From JBFLVT01 sp036804525 (GTDB taxonomy: Bacteria > Bacillota > Desulfotomaculia > Desulfotomaculales > JASEER01), in NCBI GenBank assembly GCA_036804525.1, contig DAIRSE010000003.1, forward strand, positions 62,001 through 126,000: 64,000 bases of DNA, written 5' to 3'. The translations under genes were made by a program, and so were the position numbers. The notes under the pieces are model-generated. The model did no database searches. It saw nothing but the letters and a program-made list of their open reading frames with translations, and was not told the origin of the DNA. Positions 35,492 to 42,604 of this stretch are shown here, piece by piece. Position 1 is the first letter of the stretch. Every line of letters starts with the position of its first letter.

Positions 35492-36514
35492 TTACAGGAT
35501 CAGGTTCTTGTTAGCCATCGCCCACTTCTGAAACTCCGGCACCTTGGTCAAGGCATCCTTGAAACCGGCCTTGAACACGTCCCGCAAAGTAAGCACCTGA
35601 AACTCCATCGGGATTTTCGCCAAGAACCGCATCAAATTGGTCAACCGCTTCGGCGTTCCATTCGCCTTGACCTTCCCGACGATGGCACCAGCCAAGGCAT
35701 ACAGAATATCAGGCTGGTTGACCACATCAACATCGGCCCCGTCCAGGATGGCATCCACATCCGGCAGCTTGGTCATCATCCTAATGAACTGCCCCAACTC
35801 CACCGCAGGCCCCTCACCGATAGCCGCTACAACTGCCGGATACGCCGCATCAAAGTCTCCGAAGGTATCCAGCAAGCTGCTGACAAACTCCCACGTCCGG
35901 GGAGTGGGGAAGGCCCTGATTTCTTCCGAGCCCTGCGGGAACTTGTAAAGGAGTTCATTTCTGAAGTTGAGGAAAGCGATCACTTCTGGGCGAATCCCTG
36001 CCGGGTAAGCCCAAGCCTTCCAATCATCGAGTTCCGGCTCGATCTCAAAATGCAGCATCCTGTTTGCCAGAGGAGCAGGCATCCTGTTGACGACGCCTTT
36101 ATCCGTCACCCGGTTACCGGCCAGGACGATCTTCCAGCCCGCCGGGAGTCTGTAATCACCCACGGCCTTGTCCAAGGTCAACTGATAAGCAGCCGCCTGG
36201 ACGGTCGGCGGGGCGGCAGTGATCTCATCCAAAAGCAAGACACCCTTCTCACCATCCCGATCCGCGAAAGGCAAGAACCCTGCGGCCAGCCAATCAGCCC
36301 GCTTCTCTTCCTTGTTCGGCACCGGCACCCCACGAAGATCCACCGGGTTGCAGAGCAGGAGACGCACATCCTTCATTCCCCACCCAAGCTCCCGGCAGAT
36401 CTCCTTAACCATCTGGGATTTGCCGATCCCAGGTGCCCCCCAGAACATCACAGCCGGGGTATCCTTCATCGCAAAGAGCTTCTTCAACAATTCCTTGGCC
36501 TCGTTCACACGCAT
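35492..36514 (-). CDS. MoxR-type AAA+ ATPase
   Basis: 340 residues from ATG 36514, ten bases after GGGAG. Walker A is GAPGIGKSQM near residue 26, Walker B LLLDEITAAPP near 105, sensor 1 AGNRVTDKG near 138. MoxR ATPases act as chaperones on VWA-domain partners; the VWA/metallopeptidase gene lies just downstream. The promoter upstream (36596-36624) carries the dyad operator. Confidence 0.88.
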   Translation of the reverse strand: MRVNEAKELLKKLFAMKDTPAVMFWGAPGIGKSQMVKEICRELGWGMKDVRLLLCNPVDLRGVPVPNKEEKRADWLAAGFLPFADRDGEKGVLLLDEITAAPPTVQAAAYQLTLDKAVGDYRLPAGWKIVLAGNRVTDKGVVNRMPAPLANRMLHFEIEPELDDWKAWAYPAGIRPEVIAFLNFRNELLYKFPQGSEEIRAFPTPRTWEFVSSLLDTFGDFDAAYPAVVAAIGEGPAVELGQFIRMMTKLPDVDAILDGADVDVVNQPDILYALAGAIVGKVKANGTPKRLTNLMRFLAKIPMEFQVLTLRDVFKAGFKDALTKVPEFQKWAMANKNLIL

Positions 36515-36595
36515 ATTCCACATTCTCCCTTCGAGTCCGGGCGACTGCCTGCGCTTCCTTGGCCGCCCCCGGCTCATCAATATTTTGCTGCGCCA

Positions 36596-36649
36596 ATCGT
36601 ATCACCATATGGTGATTATTGCAAGCGTATTTTATCACCTTTTGGAGAA
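36596..36649 (-). promoter_or_regulatory. Promoter with paired dyad operators, MoxR gene
   Basis: TTGCAA (36619-36624), 17-bp spacer, TACGAT (36596-36601). Dyad TATCACCATATGGTGATT (36600-36617) sits in the spacer; a weaker copy TATCACCTTTTGGAGAA starts at 36633, exactly 33 bp away. Confidence 0.65.
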
Positions 36650-36725
36650 TTTCTTTTGAGGCCAGGCAAACAACTGAGCCGCCTGCCGTGACTACTCCAT
36701 AAGAACACCATCGGTTACTGCCCCA

Positions 36726-36774
36726 TAAACCAAGACACCATCCCTTCTTTTCTTCGGGATAGTGTCCTGGTTTA
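36726..36774 (-). ncRNA. Strong 19-bp hairpin, candidate small RNA end or leader element
   Basis: Arms 36726-36744 and 36756-36774 pair over 19 bp with two G-U wobbles; the minus-strand loop is GAAGAAAAGAA. It lies about 130 nt downstream of the promoter at 36910-36937. The whole 450-bp stretch 36515-36970 has no convincing gene; a 31-codon reading starting at ATG 36709 (MVFLWSSHGRRLSCLPG...) has no good ribosome site. An imperfect tandem repeat starting GATGGTGT follows the hairpin. Confidence 0.4.
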
Positions 36775-36909
36775 CCGACGCACATTTTTCATTGGGGCTC
36801 CGGGGCGCCCATCCCCTTCACCCCATTTGACAAGATGCAGGTAGCTCTACATCCTGCCGATCCTGACAGACCCCGCCCAAAGGGCCTGCCCGATCCTTCC
36901 ACGTTCCCC

Positions 36910-36937
36910 ATTATACATTATCTCCCCCTGGTGACAA
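36910..36937 (-). promoter_or_regulatory. Strong sigma-A promoter with degenerate operator
   Basis: TTGTCA (36932-36937), 16-bp spacer, TATAAT (36910-36915). A degenerate dyad TATCTCCCCCTGGTGACA (36919-36936) covers spacer and -35. AAAAAGTAACC lies just upstream. No gene begins within 380 bp downstream. Confidence 0.6.
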
Positions 36938-36970
36938 GGGAAGGGTTACTTTTTGATCCCGGCACCCCAG

Positions 36971-37228
36971 CTAATGAACGACCATTCCGTACTTGCGACC
37001 GATCTCCCGAATCTCAGCTAGATCCCTCTCCAACTGCTGCCGGTTCTTGCTCTTGGCAAAAAGAGCAGTACGGATCTTTTTCTCAACCTTGATCCGATCC
37101 TCATCGGTCTGCTCCAAAGTGACAACATCCATCTGGCCCATCATCGCCTCGACAAGCACAGGACCGATCGCCCGGAGAACCAACGACCCCTCTTCCACAA
37201 CCTTCTGCACCACCTGCGCTTTTCGCAC
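36971..37228 (-). CDS. Small prophage protein, unknown
   Basis: 85 residues from GTG 37228 after AAGGGGG: MRKAQVVQKVVEEGSLVLRA at the start and a charged, helical C-terminal half (TALFAKSKNRQQLERDLAEI). Has its own promoter with two operators at 37248-37305. No family recognised. Confidence 0.65.
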   Translation of the reverse strand: MRKAQVVQKVVEEGSLVLRAIGPVLVEAMMGQMDVVTLEQTDEDRIKVEKKIRTALFAKSKNRQQLERDLAEIREIGRKYGMVVH

Positions 37229-37247
37229 AATTGCGTGCCCCCTTGCT

Positions 37248-37305
37248 TATCCCCTATTGGTGATCTACTCCTTTTCATCTTATCACCCATTGGTGACATA
37301 GTAAA
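37248..37305 (-). promoter_or_regulatory. Promoter with paired dyad operators
   Basis: TTTACT (37300-37305), 17-bp spacer, TAAGAT (37277-37282). Dyad TATCACCCATTGGTGACA (37281-37298) lies in the spacer; a second copy TATCCCCTATTGGTGAT starts at 37248, exactly 33 bp away, next to the ribosome site of the 85-residue gene. Confidence 0.7.
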
Positions 37306-37308
37306 TCG

Positions 37309-37410
37309 TCAATCTTCCAGGCAGCCAATCAGACATCCCCAATCCGCAATCTCCCGGATTTTCTGGATAGCATCCCCCACCGGGATCTCCCCAGCCTCGG
37401 CCTGCTCCAT
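37309..37410 (-). CDS. Mini-protein, paralogue of the upstream 73-residue protein
   Basis: From ATG 37410: MEQAEAGEIPVGDAIQKIRE followed by IADWGCLIGCLED and stop. It repeats the start of its upstream neighbour (RGEIPVLEAVRRLERIADD). The ribosome site is unclear, so it may be a partial duplicate. Confidence 0.45.
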   Translation of the reverse strand: MEQAEAGEIPVGDAIQKIREIADWGCLIGCLED

Positions 37411-37426
37411 CAACTCCCTGGCCCGG

Positions 37427-37648
37427 TTACGCCATCTCTGTGCCCGCCTGATCCAAAGCGTCCGTTATCTTTCGATAATCAATCAACAGGCGAACGGCCC
37501 GCCCCCGTACCCACCACTCAGCACTTCTATACTGCCAAGACTCCTTGCCCCAAACCAAAAGCATTCTGGCACTTATATCCAAATCATCAGCGATCCGCTC
37601 CAACCGACGCACAGCTTCCAATACGGGGATCTCTCCCCTATCTGCCAT
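37427..37648 (-). CDS. Small prophage protein, unknown (73 aa)
   Basis: From ATG 37648: MADRGEIPVLEAVRRLERIA then a helical, Trp/Arg-rich stretch (SAEWWVRGRAVRLLIDYRK). The ATG is 10 bp from the end hairpin of the TnpB element; the ribosome site GGGAGG (six bases before ATG) is part of that element's end. No family recognised. Confidence 0.6.
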   Translation of the reverse strand: MADRGEIPVLEAVRRLERIADDLDISARMLLVWGKESWQYRSAEWWVRGRAVRLLIDYRKITDALDQAGTEMA

Positions 37649-37659
37649 GTGAATCCTCC

Positions 37660-37846
37660 CTCCACTGAAGTGGAGGGCATCCATCCATAGGCACGGGCGA
37701 AGTCTCGGCATTCGGCAGCGGGGCTGCCACCCAGGCTTGCCTGACCCCTTAGGCTGGACGGGTTCCTGGATTCCCGGACGCCAACCGGAAACGTCGTCCC
37801 GGCGACGACCCCTCCCTTTCGGGAGTCGCAGGCTTTCGCAAAATGG
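37660..37846 (-). ncRNA. Predicted TnpB omega-RNA (reRNA) region
   Basis: The 190 bp between the tnpB stop and the element end are non-coding, GC-rich and full of short stems (CGACTCCCGAAAGGGAG, GTCGTCGCCGGGACGAC, the end hairpin). In TnpB systems the guide RNA comes from exactly this 3' segment and runs across the element end, so the guide would start in the flank near 37650. Confidence 0.55.
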
Positions 37847-39238
37847 TTAAGCTGTTTTTTGTTGCAACCGCCTTTCCTCCCGAATGAACCAGGCCATGCC
37901 GATGTTGATGGCGGCGTTAACATGGCTGTTGTGAACGGTACTGCAGTTCCTGCACTTCAAGATGTTGCCGTCTCTCGAAGTATCCAGCGAGCCGCACAGC
38001 GAACACCGATTGCTGGTGTCTTTCGGGGGGATAAGGGCAACCAGTATGCCATGTGCTTTCGCTTTGTACGTGGTATACCTGATCACCCTCCGGTGCAGCC
38101 AGTAGCCCATCCTCTGGCGCATCCTGGCCGAACCGTGCTTGTTCCTGTCCGGCCTGAAGCGTTTCAGGTTCTCGAAAACGATGACCTTCGCGCCCCACTC
38201 CACGGCAAGGTCAACCAGTCGTTTGCTTAAATGGTGGGCGTAGTTGTCGTTCACTGCATGGATCTTGCGCCAAAGCTTCTTGCATGGCCGGTGGCCTTTC
38301 GGGATTATCCCCAGGCCGCTCACGTTCCGGGCGATGAGCCCCAGCAGGCGGTGGACATCCGTCGTGTTACACGCAGCCAGGCTGATGTGCCTGACTTTGT
38401 GAACCGTACCGTCCTTGCCCACCAGGGCGCACACCGCCCGGTTCCTGCGGCCCAGGTTCAGGTCCACGGCAAACACCTTCGGGTTCTTGGACAGGTAGTA
38501 GTCGGCGAACTTGATGACATTGGACTTCTTCTCGAAGGCGGTCACCAGGTAGAAAATACCTTCTCTTTCGTAAATAGAGGGTACGGTCATTTCCCATGAA
38601 TCGTCCAAGTGAAGCTTTCTGGAGTGGCTGGTGGGTCCCACCTCCACAGTGATGAACCGCCAGTCGCTACCGTCCCAGACTTTCAGCTGAATGGTGTTGG
38701 TTTTCAGCGAAAGGTTTTTAAAGTCACCCTTGTAGAAGGTTATGCCGACGTTCCCCGCTGTAGGATACTTGGGCGGGTGCTCGTCGAAAGGTACCGGCTT
38801 TTTGCCGGCAGCGACCCTTCGCTGGTTTCGCTCTTCTATGCGGGCCTTTTTCCTGAGCCACCGCTGGTAGTTGGAATACCAGCTCTTCGCCATCCCGATA
38901 GCCCTGGCGATGATCGCCCGGCGCAAATACGCGGGGAACTTGGGCCAAACGGTGTCTATCGGGTAAGGCGGGTTGGGGTTGCCGCCGAACTTTTCCCCGG
39001 TTTTCCTGTTCGTGCGGGGTTCGGTCCTGACGGTCAGTTTTTCCAGTGCCCTTGTGCCGGTATTCCTGTTCCATTTGGGCAGCTTGTCGAGGTTGTCGTG
39101 AATGACGTTCAGGTAAAAACCCAAGACTGCCCGGTAGATTTCTTCCGTCTGCCGGATCATCGCCGGGGTGCCGGTGATAAATCTCTTAATACGTTGTCTG
39201 CTTGAAATTATGTTTTTGAGCACGGGCATTTTCTTCAC
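37847..39238 (-). CDS. tnpB: TnpB-family RNA-guided nuclease homologue, third RuvC Asp replaced by His
   Basis: 463 residues. RuvC-I FAVDLNLGRRN (Asp259), RuvC-II VIVFENLKRF (Glu356), zinc finger CSLC...CRNC (412-432) and RuvC-III HNSHVNAAINI. Family members have D-x-N-A-A at that last place; here it is H-V-N-A-A (His439, codon CAT, one base from GAT). Two of three catalytic acids remain, so the protein may still bind guide and DNA but is probably defective in cleavage. Long N-terminal part; start could also be the Met at codon 4. Confidence 0.88.
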   Translation of the reverse strand: MKKMPVLKNIISSRQRIKRFITGTPAMIRQTEEIYRAVLGFYLNVIHDNLDKLPKWNRNTGTRALEKLTVRTEPRTNRKTGEKFGGNPNPPYPIDTVWPKFPAYLRRAIIARAIGMAKSWYSNYQRWLRKKARIEERNQRRVAAGKKPVPFDEHPPKYPTAGNVGITFYKGDFKNLSLKTNTIQLKVWDGSDWRFITVEVGPTSHSRKLHLDDSWEMTVPSIYEREGIFYLVTAFEKKSNVIKFADYYLSKNPKVFAVDLNLGRRNRAVCALVGKDGTVHKVRHISLAACNTTDVHRLLGLIARNVSGLGIIPKGHRPCKKLWRKIHAVNDNYAHHLSKRLVDLAVEWGAKVIVFENLKRFRPDRNKHGSARMRQRMGYWLHRRVIRYTTYKAKAHGILVALIPPKDTSNRCSLCGSLDTSRDGNILKCRNCSTVHNSHVNAAINIGMAWFIREERRLQQKTA

Positions 39239-39405
39239 CTGCTACGGTTTATTGTACCATGGCAAGAATTACAAAACAAGTGTTTTTAGAAATCTGGCCG
39301 CCTTGACTCCCCATTAAAATGGGAAGGATGCGGCGGCTTCTTTCTCAACTATTTGGCATGCCTCATCCTGACCTTCCTCTGGCCGCTCATAACGTAGCAC
39401 CGATC

Positions 39406-39513
39406 TCAACTCCCAAGCACTTTAGCGATATAACGACCAAGATCAATGGCAACTACAACCTCGCCCGGCGATATGCCCAGTTCGCCCGATTCACAGCCTC
39501 GACACGGAACCAA
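39406..39513 (-). CDS. Possible 35-residue CxxC mini-protein
   Basis: From TTG 39513 the reading is VPCRGCESGELGISPGEVVV then AIDLGRYIAKVLGS and stop. Protein-like with one zinc-type CxxC pair. No clear ribosome site and a TGA five codons before the start region, so it could be the tail of a decayed gene. Otherwise the gap 39239-39556 holds only the element end. Confidence 0.35.
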   Translation of the reverse strand: MVPCRGCESGELGISPGEVVVAIDLGRYIAKVLGS

Positions 39514-39556
39514 AGAGATATCCGTTTTAACTTTTCACACGCTTCGTCGGCTGGCG

Positions 39557-39841
39557 TCATCTCTTCGTCTTTCCTCCTGCTGCCGCAACAGACTTGTCCT
39601 TCTCAATCTTGACTCGACACCCCTGAGCCAATAACTCCTGGACACGGGCCATCGTCCGCCGCTGCATCGCTGCCTGCGTCCGGCCCTGAAACCCCTCAAT
39701 CTCATATCTTCCATCCGGGTGCCAAATCTTAACGATCACCCCGAACACTGAAGGTCTCCCCTTTTGATAAGGTTTAGGGCCACCTGGATTACCATAACTC
39801 GAATAACCTTTAGATGAGGCACTAAAGCTCACCCGCCTCAA
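39557..39841 (-). CDS. Small basic prophage protein, unknown
   Basis: 94 residues, Ser/Gly-rich start, then VFGVIVKIWHPDGRYEIEGF and a Lys-rich tail. Overlaps the upstream gene; GTG at 39832 is an alternative start. Member of a tight five-gene run (41.5 to 39.6 kb). Confidence 0.6.
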   Translation of the reverse strand: MRRVSFSASSKGYSSYGNPGGPKPYQKGRPSVFGVIVKIWHPDGRYEIEGFQGRTQAAMQRRTMARVQELLAQGCRVKIEKDKSVAAAGGKTKR

Positions 39842-40232
39842 TCATTCGACGAGCCACCTTGATGACCTCAACCTGAATAGCCCGGTGGGGCGTAGGGACA
39901 AGTCTGCTTATAGATCCACTGTCCCATACAACCGCTCCCCAGGCCCTCGCATAGACAACCCGCCAATGTTGGAGCTCTCCTGGTTCCATCTCCAAGATCG
40001 CAGCGACAACCTGAGCATCAGTCATAGCCGCAAGCATATCTCGAATCGGTACTGCTGCCAAGAAAGCTAGGACAGCCCTTTCCCCAAAGATTTGTCTCCG
40101 ATTACTCCTGTACCATTCATCAATCAATTGCTCCGAAAGGGCCATTACCCGGTAGAACACGCCATCCGGCAACTCCTGAATGACCGGCCACCCGTGCGCC
40201 ACCTGCTCATCGAAAACACCTGCGAAATCCAC
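39822..40232 (-). CDS. Prophage protein, unknown (136 aa)
   Basis: GTG start next to the preceding stop (TAGTGG). Helical, with EQLIDEWYRSNRRQIFGERA and a C-terminal VIKVARRMIEAGEL. Shares the ELPDGVFYRV/LPDG theme with the two upstream genes (LPDGSIALYGD, LVDGSVAFT), hinting at a diverged family of small proteins. Function unknown. Confidence 0.65.
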   Translation of the reverse strand: MDFAGVFDEQVAHGWPVIQELPDGVFYRVMALSEQLIDEWYRSNRRQIFGERAVLAFLAAVPIRDMLAAMTDAQVVAAILEMEPGELQHWRVVYARAWGAVVWDSGSISRLVPTPHRAIQVEVIKVARRMIEAGEL

Positions 40233-40711
40233 TACGCCACCCCTGTCAACTCCCTGGCTACCAGGAAGGCAACCAGAGCAGGATCGTCCTGGGTAATCTC
40301 TACCGGCGGGATGCTTATCAACGTCTCATCCAGGTTGATCGCCTCCACAAAGAACAACTGAACTGCCCTGCAGCCCCCAACAATGAACTCGTACTCCCTC
40401 ACCAACCGGCCATCCGGCAAGTCATGGATAAAAGTCTTGACCACATCCCAACCCGGAATAACCCTGACCTGTCGTCCCATATCTCTAGCAACCGCAATAA
40501 TCATCTCTTTAACTAGACCCTCATCGATACGACCGGAGAGATCTCCGTAAAGTGCAATAGACCCATCCGGCAGCCGGTAGGCAACCATTACCCCAAAATG
40601 GAATAAAACAACAGTGCTATACCACAGAGCCCCTGCTTTACGCTTATCTACCGGCCAGGTAGTCTCACCCCGAAGAAAAGCCTTAATCAGATTCACCATT
40701 GCCTCATCCAC
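40232..40711 (-). CDS. Prophage protein, unknown (159 aa)
   Basis: Start GTG at 40711 directly after the previous stop; ATG five codons on is an alternative. Contains AGALWYSTVVLFHFGVMVAY followed by LPDGSIALYGDLSGRIDEG. The layout LWY...DG...AVRLVDGS is shared with the 161-residue neighbour, suggesting duplication. No known domain. Confidence 0.65.
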   Translation of the reverse strand: MDEAMVNLIKAFLRGETTWPVDKRKAGALWYSTVVLFHFGVMVAYRLPDGSIALYGDLSGRIDEGLVKEMIIAVARDMGRQVRVIPGWDVVKTFIHDLPDGRLVREYEFIVGGCRAVQLFFVEAINLDETLISIPPVEITQDDPALVAFLVARELTGVA

Positions 40712-41197
40712 CTAGACTCCACCAACCTCTTTGACGATCAAAGCGTAAGTCAAATGCTCATCCTCTTCTGGCTTGATCTCTCGCCACCGCCAACCATCAC
40801 TTTTAATGAAATAGATTTGCTCGACCGGTTTCCCACCCGGCCTATCCAAGAACATTACTTCCCGAAAGACGGGGGTCTTGTCATTTGTATAGATATCTTT
40901 CTCTTGAACAACCAAAGCCATAGCCTTAATCTCCCGAACCACAAGGGGCTTATACCAATTCCGAGCTTCCCTCTTGGCCCACTTCCACCGCCAATGGTGC
41001 TTGCCCATTTCCCTATAAAAGCTCGGCCCGCTCCTGGTGAACGCAACCGACCCATCCACCAATCTAACAGCAATCGGGTATCCATCATCATAGAGACACA
41101 TCCCATCGCTCCATAAGCCCCCGACCCTCTGCTTACTGGTGTGCTGCCCCAGGAAAAACCGATGGATGATAAGCGTATTCTGGATCTTCTTTGCCAT
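40712..41197 (-). CDS. Prophage protein, unknown (161 aa)
   Basis: MAKKIQNTLIIHRFFLGQHT, then VGGLWSDGMCLYDDGYPIAV and LVDGSVAFTRSGPSF, similar in layout to the next gene. Basic, Trp-rich middle (HHWRWKWAKREARNWYKP). Adjacent stop/start with its neighbour implies one transcript. Confidence 0.65.
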   Translation of the reverse strand: MAKKIQNTLIIHRFFLGQHTSKQRVGGLWSDGMCLYDDGYPIAVRLVDGSVAFTRSGPSFYREMGKHHWRWKWAKREARNWYKPLVVREIKAMALVVQEKDIYTNDKTPVFREVMFLDRPGGKPVEQIYFIKSDGWRWREIKPEEDEHLTYALIVKEVGGV

Positions 41198-41212
41198 CTC
41201 TCTCGCCGTCCC

Positions 41213-41545
41213 CTAAGCCCCTATCGACTCAGACAAAGCTTTGTTGACATCCAATACATAATAAGGGAGAACCCGACCACTTAAGCACTCCTTGACCTTG
41301 CCACGAAAGCCCAACCAATATTCCTCGAAGGCTTCCACATCGATCCCGCCAAAGATGTAGCAGGTGTGCCACCTGAAGAAAGCCACGATCTGCGGAAGCG
41401 TCCAATCATTCTGCCGTACCCACTTGCCGAACGGAACCCTATCCGGCCTGTTGGCGCACAAGATCTCCATCCCACGGTAATCCGTATTCGCAGCTTCATC
41501 CTGCACTAAAACCAAGAACTGCCCCTTGAGACTCTTATCTGTCAT
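41213..41545 (-). CDS. Prophage protein, unknown (110 aa)
   Basis: From ATG 41545: MTDKSLKGQFLVLVQDEAAN, Trp/Phe-rich middle (WTLPQIVAFFRWHTCYIFGG). First gene after the operator-controlled promoter at 41592-41620. The earlier start (41563) would overlap the operator and is rejected. Confidence 0.65.
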   Translation of the reverse strand: MTDKSLKGQFLVLVQDEAANTDYRGMEILCANRPDRVPFGKWVRQNDWTLPQIVAFFRWHTCYIFGGIDVEAFEEYWLGFRGKVKECLSGRVLPYYVLDVNKALSESIGA

Positions 41546-41563
41546 TTCTCTGCATCCCCTCAC

Positions 41564-41620
41564 ATCACCATTTGGTGATTTCTCTGAGCTAATCTTATCA
41601 CCATTAGGCGATATTGTAAA
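41564..41620 (-). promoter_or_regulatory. Promoter with paired dyad operators
   Basis: TTTACA (41615-41620), 17-bp spacer, TAAGAT (41592-41597). One dyad, TATCACCATTAGGCGATA (41596-41613), is in the spacer. The best dyad of the set, ATCACCATTTGGTGAT (41564-41579), lies downstream, again 33 bp away in register. Confidence 0.72.
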
Positions 41621-41701
41621 TCGTTTTATCGCAGAGAAGACGTAGGCTTTACTGGCCCATAAGCCAGACTAAAAGCATCCCTACCCCCGATCTCCTCACT
41701 C

Positions 41702-41971
41702 CTAATCTACAAGTCCCAGCGCATACGCCGGGCAGTCCGGTTCATGCCGAAGCCTGCCCGTGTATCGTTCCCGCCCGGCACAGGTGATCTTGCAACGCTC
41801 AATAAGATAATCGCACACTACAAACCCCTGGACGATTTGTTGGACGGTTGCCGCATCGGGACAGTAAGCGACAGTCGAGCCGTCGTCTTTGGCAATCCGA
41901 TACCAACCGCACAGCTGGTTTTCTCGCTCGGCCAGAGACAGACGCGATTTCTTAACCCGCTCAATCCTCAT
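41702..41971 (-). CDS. Small Cys-containing prophage protein, unknown
   Basis: 89 residues, MRIERVKKSRLSLAERENQL, then CGWYRIAKDD and scattered Cys (CDYLIERCKITC, CPAY). Overlaps the HicB-like gene by 11 bp. Possibly metal-binding; no family recognised. Confidence 0.6.
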   Translation of the reverse strand: MRIERVKKSRLSLAERENQLCGWYRIAKDDGSTVAYCPDAATVQQIVQGFVVCDYLIERCKITCAGRERYTGRLRHEPDCPAYALGLVD

Positions 41972-42503
41972 AACGTTCTTCCTTCCGATCTTCTTCTTTC
42001 GGTTGCGGCGCGTGAGCCAAGGCCGCGATTGCCAATCTGGCGTCGGTCAGCAAGTTCTGAAGGCATTCTCCCACATGTTCGTCACACCACGCGCAGGATG
42101 CACAGTAATCAACGGCTCCTCTGGTGTGAGTGCATACCTGGCGGGTTCGGATAAAGTTCTGCGCCTTTTGTATGGCCTGGATGCACTTCGCCAAACGCGC
42201 CCGCAGTTCAGCGATTTCGTCTTTCGGCTGCGACACAGGTCTCCCCAGCTTAACCATTGCTGACAACCATGCTTTCTTTGCGTCTTCCAGGTTCCGCAAG
42301 GCTTCTTCAGGAATTTCGCCATCGCTGGCGCACCCCGGCCAGCCTGGGATCTCGGCCAGCCAGCCGCCGCCTTCGTCTTCCGTCAAGGGGCGCAGGCGAA
42401 TTGGGTGCCGCTGGTTAAGATGAAATTCTATCTGCTTTTCCTGTTCGTCCTGGATATGCAGTTCGGGTTCCCCAGAATTACCTGGTTTGGTCACGCGAAA
42501 CAC
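41961..42503 (-). CDS. HicB-like domain protein with Cys-rich C-terminus
   Basis: 180 residues, GTG start. Residues about 32-90 match HicB-like folds: HPIRLRPLTEDEGGGWLAEI, PGWPGCASDGEIPEEALRNL, EDAKKAWL. The C-terminal half has CTHTRGAVDYCASCAWCDEH, a probable metal site. No HicA toxin lies next to it, so an antitoxin role is not supported; these folds also occur as stand-alone regulators. Confidence 0.7.
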   Translation of the reverse strand: MFRVTKPGNSGEPELHIQDEQEKQIEFHLNQRHPIRLRPLTEDEGGGWLAEIPGWPGCASDGEIPEEALRNLEDAKKAWLSAMVKLGRPVSQPKDEIAELRARLAKCIQAIQKAQNFIRTRQVCTHTRGAVDYCASCAWCDEHVGECLQNLLTDARLAIAALAHAPQPKEEDRKEERYED

Positions 42504-42515
42504 CCCCTGAAAAAC

Positions 42516-42593
42516 TCAAAGCCTGGTACGCGCGTACCCGGCTTCGTTCTGGATTCTCGCCACATCTGGGCCCCGGCATTCTGCCACCATCAT
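42516..42593 (-). CDS. Possible leader peptide before the HicB-like gene
   Basis: MMVAECRGPDVARIQNEAGY plus five residues, starting just after AGGAGAGG and ending 13 bp before the HicB-like start. It is the first reading after the operator-controlled promoter. Short; may be a translational coupling leader. Confidence 0.35.
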   Translation of the reverse strand: MMVAECRGPDVARIQNEAGYARTRL

Positions 42594-42604
42594 CCTCTCC
42601 TACC

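Larger units (their letters stand above)
37650..39330 (-). mobile_element. IS200/IS605-like element carrying tnpB only
   Basis: Ends are judged from hairpins: CCCTCCACT-GA-AGTGGAGGG at 37658-37677 (right end in element orientation) and CCCATT-AA-AATGGG at 39310-39323 (left end). No tnpA is present, so it must have been mobilised in trans. Exact termini cannot be fixed without an empty site. Confidence 0.65.

Noticed and set aside
36405..36785. 126-codon minus-strand reading overlapping the MoxR start
   Set aside because: It shares DNA with the well-supported MoxR 5' end in another frame and contains the operator-promoter and hairpin; composition is not protein-like.
41961..42503. HicAB toxin-antitoxin system
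   Set aside because: Only the HicB-like fold is present; neither neighbour has HicA length or its catalytic His segment.
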